Part shown: positions 15,562-21,371 of the stretch, piece after piece
Numbering within the stretch: position 1 is the stretch's first letter
How the letters are laid out: each line of letters opens with the position of its first letter
NCBI GenBank assembly: GCA_947452525.1
Contig: CANGCW010000003.1
Location: forward strand, 1-25,357
Length of the DNA: 25,357 bases
Reading direction: 5' to 3'
Origin: Actinomycetota bacterium
GTDB lineage: Bacteria > Actinomycetota > Actinomycetes > Nanopelagicales > Nanopelagicaceae
Notes under the pieces: generated by a model
Databases searched by the model: none
What the model was told of the DNA's origin: nothing
What the model saw: the letters and a program-made list of their open reading frames with translations, nothing else
Position numbers and translations under genes: made by a program

Positions 15562-17400
15562 ATGTCAGGGTTAATTCGCAATGAGGATGTCGCGTACGTT
15601 CGCGAGAACACTCAGATTGATGCTGTCATCGGCGAGTACGTTCAACTCAAGCATGCCGGTGGTGGGCAGAAGAAAGGCCTCTGTCCCTTCCACGATGAGA
15701 AGTCACCTTCATTTAATGTAAATACAACGAAGGGCTTCTTCCACTGTTTTGGCTGCGGAGCAGGCGGAGATGTCATCGCATTCGTGATGAAGTTGGACCA
15801 CCTCTCCTTCACTGAGGCGATTGAACGCCTCGCCGACAAGATCGGTTATCAACTCCAGTATGAAGAGTCGAGTGGCCCCAGCAGGCCAACCGTAAATAAA
15901 TCACGGTTGATTGCAGCTAACACTGCTGCGATGGAGTTCTATTGTGCAGAGCTAAATCAGGCAGGCGCGGCCCAGGCGGGTCGAGAGTTCTTACAGAAGC
16001 GTGGCTTTGATAAAGCAGCGGCCGAGAAGTTCTCCGTTGGCTTTGCTCCCGACCAATGGGATGCGCTCTACAAACATTTGAAGAGCGCCGGTTTCACGGA
16101 TGAAGAGATGAATACGGCTGGACTCATTAAAGAGGGTTCGCGAGGAAGTTATATTGATCGTTATCGCAACCGCCTGATTTGGCCAGTTCGCAATATCTCT
16201 GGCGATGTTGTTGGTTTCGGTGCTCGCAAGATGGCAAGCGATGAAGCTAACCCCAATGACCAGAGCCCAAAGTATCTCAACACATCTGAGACGCCTGTAT
16301 ATAAGAAGAGCCAACTTCTCTACGGTTTAGATCTTGCTAAGAAAGAGATCATGAATAAGCGTCAGGTGGTAGTCGTCGAGGGCTATACCGATGTGATGGC
16401 GGCTCAACTTGCAGGTGTAACAACGGCGGTTGCTACCTGCGGAACAGCGTTCGGCGATGACCATATCAAGGTCATTCGCAATCTCTTAATGGACTCTGAT
16501 GCCTTCTCTGGTGAAGTTATTTTTACCTTTGATGGCGATGCCGCGGGACAGAAGGCGGCGCTCAAGGCATTTGATGATGATCAAAAATTCGCAACCCAGA
16601 CCTTTGTCGCAATTGCGCCAGATGGAATGGATCCATGCGAGTTGCGTATGGCTCAGGGGGACCAGGCGGTGCGTGATCTTGTAGCTCGCCGCATTCCGCT
16701 CTTTGAATTTGCAATGAGAGTCGTTATCTCAAAGTACGACCTCAATAACCCAGAGGGGCGCGTTTCGGCATTGAATCAGGTCGCACCTCTCGTTGGAAAG
16801 ATCAAGGATGCATCGCTCCGCCCAGAGTATGTGAAATCCATTGCGGGTTGGCTTGGACTTGAGATCGAAATTGTGAACGCAGCGGTGAAGAAAGTGGCCG
16901 GAAAGAGTCACACGCCATTGCCTGAAGCGCCACCTTCGAATGTAAATCTCAAAGATCCGATTCTTCTCCTTGAACGCGAAGTTTTGAAGGTGCGTCTTCA
17001 ATTCCCGGAGTTAGTTCTCGAGTGGAATGAGATTGAGCAGAGCGCATTTTCGTATCCGCCGTATCAATTCATTCGCGAGTTAATAGACAGCAATCTGACC
17101 ACTTCGATTCTTGACGTTGCTTCAGCGGCCTCACCTGAGGTTGCATCGTTGTTGAGTGAACTTCTGGTAGAGCCGGTCCGAATCGATGGCGAAGTCTCTG
17201 AGCGATATGTCGGGGCGATCATCTCTCGCATCCGTGAGGTGGCTCTCAGCCGCCAGATCGCAGAGTTGAAATCCACCCTCCAACGGGTCAATCCCGTCGA
17301 TGAGGCAGAGCGCTATGGCACCCTCTTCGCCGAGATGGTGGCGATGGAGCGCCTCCGCCAGGAGCAGAAGGTCCGAGCCCTAGGGGAGAGCTCGGTTTAG
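15562..17400 (+). CDS. dnaG: DNA primase
   Basis: DnaG makes the RNA primers for replication. The 612-residue protein has the CHC2 zinc finger with Cys-41, His-44, Cys-62 and Cys-65 (CPFH and CFGC). The RNA-polymerase domain includes YLNTSETPVYKKSQLLYG. The TOPRIM core has VVVEGYTDVMA and FDGDAAGQKA (metal acidic residues). A C-terminal helicase-interaction region ends the protein. Length fits actinobacterial DnaG. It starts ten bases after dgt, from its own probable leaderless promoter. Confidence 0.97.
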   Translation: MSGLIRNEDVAYVRENTQIDAVIGEYVQLKHAGGGQKKGLCPFHDEKSPSFNVNTTKGFFHCFGCGAGGDVIAFVMKLDHLSFTEAIERLADKIGYQLQYEESSGPSRPTVNKSRLIAANTAAMEFYCAELNQAGAAQAGREFLQKRGFDKAAAEKFSVGFAPDQWDALYKHLKSAGFTDEEMNTAGLIKEGSRGSYIDRYRNRLIWPVRNISGDVVGFGARKMASDEANPNDQSPKYLNTSETPVYKKSQLLYGLDLAKKEIMNKRQVVVVEGYTDVMAAQLAGVTTAVATCGTAFGDDHIKVIRNLLMDSDAFSGEVIFTFDGDAAGQKAALKAFDDDQKFATQTFVAIAPDGMDPCELRMAQGDQAVRDLVARRIPLFEFAMRVVISKYDLNNPEGRVSALNQVAPLVGKIKDASLRPEYVKSIAGWLGLEIEIVNAAVKKVAGKSHTPLPEAPPSNVNLKDPILLLEREVLKVRLQFPELVLEWNEIEQSAFSYPPYQFIRELIDSNLTTSILDVASAASPEVASLLSELLVEPVRIDGEVSERYVGAIISRIREVALSRQIAELKSTLQRVNPVDEAERYGTLFAEMVAMERLRQEQKVRALGESSV

Positions 17401-17419
17401 AAGTTTTCAGATTTTTCGC

Positions 17420-17425
17420 TAGTAT
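17420..17425 (+). promoter_or_regulatory. Possible -10 box of tRNA-Asn
   Basis: TAGTAT lies 33 bases before the tRNA 5' end, a normal distance for a short precursor leader. The -35 candidate (TTTAGA at 17396, spacer 18) overlaps the dnaG stop and is weak. Confidence 0.35.
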
Positions 17426-17452
17426 TTGCCCCGTTACAAAGCCAGCAATTAA

Positions 17453-17525
17453 TCCCTGATAGCTCAATTGGCAGAGCAGCCGACTGTTAATCGGCAGGTT
17501 CTTGGTTCGAGTCCAAGTCAGGGAG
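17453..17525 (+). tRNA. tRNA-Asn (GTT)
   Basis: The 73-base cloverleaf has a perfect 7-pair acceptor stem (TCCCTGA with TCAGGGA) and the D-arm AGCTCAATTGGCAGAGC. The anticodon stem GCCGA/TCGGC encloses loop CTGTTAA with anticodon GTT at 17486-17488. The T-arm is CTTGG TTCGAGT CCAAG. The discriminator base is G and CCA is not encoded. Confidence 0.95.
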
Positions 17526-17547
17526 CTTCATCACCTTCGAAGCTCCC
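17521..17547 (+). terminator. Hairpin overlapping the tRNA-Asn 3' end
   Basis: GGGAGCTTC (17521-17529) pairs perfectly with GAAGCTCCC (17539-17547) around a nine-base loop. The left arm includes the last four acceptor-stem bases of the tRNA. No T-tract follows, so intrinsic termination is uncertain. It may instead act in 3' processing or be an alternative fold. Confidence 0.35.
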
Positions 17548-17579
17548 CAAATCACCCTTCTGAATAGGTCTAAGCGGGC

Positions 17580-17585
17580 TAAAAT
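17580..17585 (+). promoter_or_regulatory. -10 box of leaderless DoxX-Rieske gene
   Basis: TAAAAT ends six bases before the ATG at 17592. It is a near-consensus box and makes this operon independent of the tRNA. Confidence 0.55.
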
Positions 17586-17591
17586 CACGGT

Positions 17592-18461
17592 ATGGCATCA
17601 ATCCTTGAATCATGGAAGAAGACCCCGCTCGGAGTCGCAATCCTTCGCCTCTGGCTTGGCGGAACGTGGATCTACGGCGGATGGGTTAAGGCGACAGACC
17701 CTGGCTTCCTTGACCAAGCATCCCCAAATTACATCGGAGCGCAGCTCACTGGATTCATCGGCCACTCGCCAATTTCATTCCTGCTTCGCCACATGATTGA
17801 GCACGCGCAGCTCATGGGCTGGGCAATCATGCTCTCAGAGTTCGCAATTGGTATCGCAGTTCTCGCTGGAGTTGCAATGCAACTCGCGATTATCGGTGGC
17901 GCATCGATCTCATTGATCCTCTGGCTCTGCGTGACCTGGAGCGTTAAGCCATACTTCCTCGGTTCAGATACCGCCTACTTCGCAATGTGGGTGGCACTCT
18001 TCTTCCTTGTTCGAAGTGCACATGGACGTCGCAAACGTGATGGACTAATTCCAAACTTTAAAGATCGTAGAGAAGTCATGGGAATGGTTGGAGTTGCAGC
18101 AGCGGCAACAATCGCAACACTTGCTGGTGGTTCACTCAAGAAGAAGACTCCTGAGGCGACCCCAGGCTCAGAGATTGTTAAGTTAGCGACATTCCCAGTG
18201 GGCTCCACTATGCAATTCAAGGCGAGCAACGGTTCACCAGCAATTCTCTTCAGAACCAAGTCCGGCGTTTATGCTTACTCAGCGGTCTGCACACACCAAG
18301 GCTGCACCGTCTCCTATGATGCACTTGGCCATTCAATGCGCTGCCCATGTCATGGCGCGACCTTTGACTCCACCACGGGAAAAGTTTTATCAGGTCCGGC
18401 ACCGACGCCACTACCTAAGGTTTCTGTAGCAATCAAAGGAGATGCAATTGTCGCTCTTTAA
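17592..18461 (+). CDS. DoxX-like membrane domain fused to a Rieske 2Fe-2S domain
   Basis: The 289-residue protein joins two families. Residues 1-145 contain four hydrophobic segments with the DoxX/DoxD-like RLWLGGTWIYGGWVK entry. A basic cytoplasmic loop GRRKRD follows, then DRREVMGMVG (Arg-159/160) and a hydrophobic stretch to about 180, which look like an internal Tat-type signal anchor. The C-terminal half is a Rieske domain with CTHQGC (233-238) and CPCHG (251-255), giving both Cys-His pairs for a 2Fe-2S cluster. This topology places the cluster outside the membrane. DoxD-type proteins are linked to quinone reduction in thiosulfate oxidation, so an electron-transfer role with quinones is plausible, but the donor is unknown. 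Confidence 0.85.
   Translation: MASILESWKKTPLGVAILRLWLGGTWIYGGWVKATDPGFLDQASPNYIGAQLTGFIGHSPISFLLRHMIEHAQLMGWAIMLSEFAIGIAVLAGVAMQLAIIGGASISLILWLCVTWSVKPYFLGSDTAYFAMWVALFFLVRSAHGRRKRDGLIPNFKDRREVMGMVGVAAAATIATLAGGSLKKKTPEATPGSEIVKLATFPVGSTMQFKASNGSPAILFRTKSGVYAYSAVCTHQGCTVSYDALGHSMRCPCHGATFDSTTGKVLSGPAPTPLPKVSVAIKGDAIVAL
18435..18441 (+). promoter_or_regulatory. Shine-Dalgarno favouring a TTG start for the ACT gene
   Basis: AAAGGAG directly abuts an ATG at 18442, too close to use, but stands six bases before an in-frame TTG at 18448. The TTG is therefore the better start. Confidence 0.55.
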
Positions 18462-18684
18462 GTTGGAAGTCGCTCTTCCAGATCGCCCAGGATCACTTGG
18501 CGCTGTTGCATCTGCAATCGGCTTTGCCGGTGGAGATATCCGTTCACTCAATGTCTTGAAGAGTGAAGAGGGCCGTGGTTATGACGAGATTACTGTCGCC
18601 ATTCCTGGCTCTGACCCCACTGATCTACTTGATGTACTCACTTCAATCGGTGGAGTCGAAGTAATCTCAATTAACCCCGCTTAA
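18448..18684 (+). CDS. Small stand-alone ACT-domain protein
   Basis: The product of 78 residues is a single ACT-like regulatory fold: FKLEVALPDRPGSLGAVASA, a second strand GGDIRSLNVL, then YDEITVAIPG and a final strand VEVISINP. ACT domains bind small ligands, usually amino acids, at a dimer interface. Here there is no attached enzyme, so it may be a sensor or partner subunit. The start is set at TTG 18448 by the Shine-Dalgarno; ATG 18442 would add two residues. It overlaps the DoxX-Rieske gene by 14 bases and should be co-translated with it. No partner enzyme is adjacent. Confidence 0.8.
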   Translation: MSLFKLEVALPDRPGSLGAVASAIGFAGGDIRSLNVLKSEEGRGYDEITVAIPGSDPTDLLDVLTSIGGVEVISINPA

Positions 18685-19646
18685 TTTCTAGAGTCGAGCG
18701 CCTGCTTAGTATCAGCAATCATCTGCTCGAGGTTATGCGAAGGCTTCCACCCAAGAATCTCGCCAGCTTTATCAATTGAGGCGATAAGAACTGCCGGATC
18801 TCCTGCGCGACGATCCACCTCGACCGCAGCGATTGTTCGTCCCAATACCTTGGAAGCAGTATCGATAACCTCGCGGACAGAGTAACCGCCACCACTGCCG
18901 AGGTTAATAATGTGGTGCGTTGCAGGAGTGATTGCGTTGAGCGCGCGAATATGTGCATCGATCAGATCGACAACGTGAACGTAATCGCGGATGCACGTTC
19001 CGTCTGCTGTTGGCCAATCGGTGCCGAAAATCTTCAGTGGAGATGCATCCGTTGAGCGGAGCACATTAGGAATTAAGTGAGTCTCAGGTTCATGACGCTC
19101 TGCTAGCCAACCCGTTGCACTCTTGAGCGCACCAGCAACGTTGAAGTAGCGGAGGCTGATCGCGCCAAGGCCGCTCTCTTTCGCATACTTGGTAAGGAGA
19201 TGATCGACTCCAAGCTTGGAAGCACCATATGGATTAGTCGGAGCGGTCGCATCGCTCTCAAGGATGGGCACAGACTTTGGTTCGCCATAGGTAGCTGCGG
19301 AGGAGGAGAAGACGATGCGATTAACGCCAGCAGCCTTCATCTCCGAGAGAAGAACTTCGGTTCCATCGACATTCACATGCATGTAAAGGTCAGGCTTTTC
19401 GACTGATTCGCCGACGAGGGATTTGCCTGCAAAGTGAATGACAGCAGAGGCGCCATCCAGGGCTTCACAAACTTTCGCGGCATCGAGGATTGAACCTTCG
19501 ATGAATCGGGCTGTGGCCGGAACCGCATCAGCGTGGCCCATGGAGAGATCATCCAGGACGGTGACCTCGTAGCCCTCTGCAAGCAGTTGAGCAACCGCTG
19601 TGCCGCCGATATATCCAGCGCCACCGGTTACAAGAATTCTCTCCAT
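18681..19646 (-). CDS. galE: UDP-glucose 4-epimerase
   Basis: GalE interconverts UDP-glucose and UDP-galactose with bound NAD, supplying galactose for wall or surface glycans. The 321-residue protein has the N-terminal VTGGAGYIGG dinucleotide motif, LDDLSMGH, the serine region FSSSAATYG, and the catalytic NPYGASK (Tyr-x3-Lys). RYFNVAGA follows, then the substrate-loop region around DWPTADGTCIRDYVHVVDL. Length is normal for the short actinobacterial form. A leaderless -10 box fixes the ATG at 19646. Its stop shares TTAA with the ACT gene stop. Confidence 0.93.
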   Translation of the reverse strand: MERILVTGGAGYIGGTAVAQLLAEGYEVTVLDDLSMGHADAVPATARFIEGSILDAAKVCEALDGASAVIHFAGKSLVGESVEKPDLYMHVNVDGTEVLLSEMKAAGVNRIVFSSSAATYGEPKSVPILESDATAPTNPYGASKLGVDHLLTKYAKESGLGAISLRYFNVAGALKSATGWLAERHEPETHLIPNVLRSTDASPLKIFGTDWPTADGTCIRDYVHVVDLIDAHIRALNAITPATHHIINLGSGGGYSVREVIDTASKVLGRTIAAVEVDRRAGDPAVLIASIDKAGEILGWKPSHNLEQMIADTKQALDSRN

Positions 19647-19652
19647 AGCGGA

Positions 19653-19658
19653 AGTCTA
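19653..19658 (-). promoter_or_regulatory. -10 box of leaderless galE, sharing the GH25 stop codon
   Basis: On the minus strand TAGACT ends six bases before the galE ATG. Its first three bases are the TAG stop of the GH25 gene. Confidence 0.5.
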
Positions 19659-20978
19659 GTTGACGATTTGATTCTTGCAGGAGTCGGTAGCTGGCTTCGG
19701 TGAAGGTCGTGGCGTTGGTGATGGTTTCACAGTCGGCGTCGGACTTGGGGTAGGTGTTGCGCCTTGTGCAATCGTGAAAGTGACCGGGAATGTAGCTGGA
19801 GCATGCGTACCCGTGAGATCGACGAAGTTGATGAGGCCGAGATAATTTCCAGCGGTTAACTTAGAGATGGAGAGCGTCCAATTTCCGGTCGCATTTCGTA
19901 CGACGCTCTGTGTGCCACTCGGCAGTGAGGAGTCGAGAGAGGTGAAATTGACTGTACCCGTCACAACCGGAGATCCATCTGGGCGCAGCGCCTGAACTAC
20001 GAAGGTCGCAGGCTTATTTGTATCAGAGGCGCTCTGGCTCAGAACTTGAAGCGCTGTGGTCTCATTAACCGGCAACATATCTTGCTGCTCCGGCTCCCAC
20101 GTTCCGCGGAGAAGTTCCATAAACTTATAACTTGGACCGTTGTAGACATTGAGATCAACTCGACCACCAGGGACGCCATACTTCTTCGCGATTCCGCATG
20201 ATGTGTACTGCCAGAACTGCCATTGTGCGGAGCAATCTGAATTAGCCCAGGCATGTGCGTAGCATCCAACCTTTTTAGAGTTGGGATGGTTTGTGCTCGT
20301 TGCCGGATCAATTCCATAGCGGGCAATCCAGAGTGGGTATTGGCGCAGCGCCGGGTCTCGTACAAGAAGGTTCTCGATAAAACTAGGGGAGGAGTAGATC
20401 ACCGGCTTCTTCGTTGTCTTTGCCGCAACCGCGTTTAACCAGGCGGTCGCCCAAGCGGAAACTAAATCGCGACCCATGTACTTTGCGCAGGTTCCATTGG
20501 ATTTGGTACGGATGCAATTATTCTCAAGGTCGAGCGCGATGGGCATATCGCGACGGTTATAACCGCCGACACTTGCAATGCGCCAGATTGCCTTCTGCGC
20601 CTGTGCAAGCGCGTCGGTCTGTACGCCCCGAACCGTTGAGGTATCAGGTAGATAAGCAAAGTAATACATGCCGGTGTACATGAAGGCAGATTGCGCAGCT
20701 GGTCTATCAATCTTGAGATATTTTAAAGCCTGTGCATCTGCGGCATCGTGTGAATCTCCGCCTTTAATCCAGACAAAGCGAACTCCAGCTTGATACATCT
20801 TCTTAAAATCAATCGAGGCGTTATTTGGATGTTGCCACTTGCTAATATCGATGCCGTGAATTCGATCACCAGGACCCAGGTTCACCATACGCGAAGGAGT
20901 AACGCTCTCTGCAGTGTTCATCACCAACATCGGTAGTAGGGCGATTGTGATTAACACCAGGACTCTCTGCTTCATCAC
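19656..20978 (-). CDS. Secreted GH25 lysozyme-like protein with Ig-like domain
   Basis: The 440-residue protein has an N-terminal signal peptide (MMKQR then a hydrophobic run to about residue 20). A GH25 (Chalaropsis-type lysozyme) domain follows, with HGIDISKWQ (Asp-44) and the catalytic-style ALDLENN, Asp-150 and Glu-152. Other landmarks are YYFAYLPD, KPVIYSSPSF, LWIARYG and QFWQYTSCG. Residues of roughly 310-400 form an immunoglobulin-like beta domain, and a Pro/Thr/Ser tail ends in SCKNQIVN. GH25 enzymes cut the peptidoglycan glycan chain; wall remodelling or attack on neighbours are both possible. The start is GTG 20978 or ATG 20975, overlapping the stop of the upstream gene. Confidence 0.88.
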   Translation of the reverse strand: MMKQRVLVLITIALLPMLVMNTAESVTPSRMVNLGPGDRIHGIDISKWQHPNNASIDFKKMYQAGVRFVWIKGGDSHDAADAQALKYLKIDRPAAQSAFMYTGMYYFAYLPDTSTVRGVQTDALAQAQKAIWRIASVGGYNRRDMPIALDLENNCIRTKSNGTCAKYMGRDLVSAWATAWLNAVAAKTTKKPVIYSSPSFIENLLVRDPALRQYPLWIARYGIDPATSTNHPNSKKVGCYAHAWANSDCSAQWQFWQYTSCGIAKKYGVPGGRVDLNVYNGPSYKFMELLRGTWEPEQQDMLPVNETTALQVLSQSASDTNKPATFVVQALRPDGSPVVTGTVNFTSLDSSLPSGTQSVVRNATGNWTLSISKLTAGNYLGLINFVDLTGTHAPATFPVTFTIAQGATPTPSPTPTVKPSPTPRPSPKPATDSCKNQIVN

Positions 20979-21256
20979 TGCTCACCAATCGCTACATCTA
21001 GATTTACCTCATCTTTAATTGCCTGAATCAGCAACTCTTCGTGGATAGGATTTCGAGCGATTGTGAAATTGTGGTCGCCACCGAACTTCTCGCTGTCGGC
21101 GAAGGAGAGGAGAAGAGTGTCATTCTCCAAGCCTGCGATTCGGGCATCGAAGTAGGCAAGCCAGGCGATGCGGTTCTTCTCGAGCACGCGGTCGAGAATC
21201 TGGTTCCAGTGGCCCTTAATTGCCACTAGAGATTCGTCACTCCGCTCAGCACTCAT
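20975..21256 (-). CDS. Small protein resembling the DnaX (gamma/tau) C-terminal domain
   Basis: The 93-residue product has a helix with IKGHWNQILDRVLEKNRIAWLAYF, then a strand ARIAGLENDTLLLSFAD and a final helix ending in an acidic tail. This order resembles the C-terminal domain in actinobacterial DNA polymerase III gamma/tau subunits, where a W-x-x-IL-x-x-V helix precedes a short sheet. Here it stands alone. The resemblance is recalled, not tested, so the call is tentative and no function is claimed. It has its own leaderless -10, and its TGA stop overlaps the start of the GH25 gene, so the two are probably translated together. Confidence 0.6.
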   Translation of the reverse strand: MSAERSDESLVAIKGHWNQILDRVLEKNRIAWLAYFDARIAGLENDTLLLSFADSEKFGGDHNFTIARNPIHEELLIQAIKDEVNLDVAIGEQ

Positions 21257-21262
21257 GGGGCT

Positions 21263-21268
21263 AGTTTA
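21263..21268 (-). promoter_or_regulatory. -10 box of leaderless DnaX-tail-like gene
   Basis: On the minus strand TAAACT ends six bases before the ATG at 21256. It probably drives this gene and the GH25 gene. Confidence 0.5.
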
Positions 21269-21312
21269 TTGAATACTGAGATTGCCTTTAGCACCTGACT
21301 CTCAGCTCTGGA

Positions 21313-21318
21313 TAGACT
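21313..21318 (+). promoter_or_regulatory. Possible -10 box of katG
   Basis: TAGACT would start the RNA near 21325, leaving a leader of about 47 bases with a strong Shine-Dalgarno (GAGGAG, 21361-21366, five bases before the ATG). No -35 is convincing. Confidence 0.35.
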
Positions 21319-21371
21319 TTACCCAGCGTCAAAGTGCACGTGATTTCGTGAGAACCAGTTGAGGAGTCAAG

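Noticed and set aside
17453..17591. tRNA-Asn 3' end as an integration site of a mobile island
   Set aside because: No direct repeat of the tRNA 3' end, integrase or foreign-looking genes follow; downstream genes are ordinary and tightly packed.
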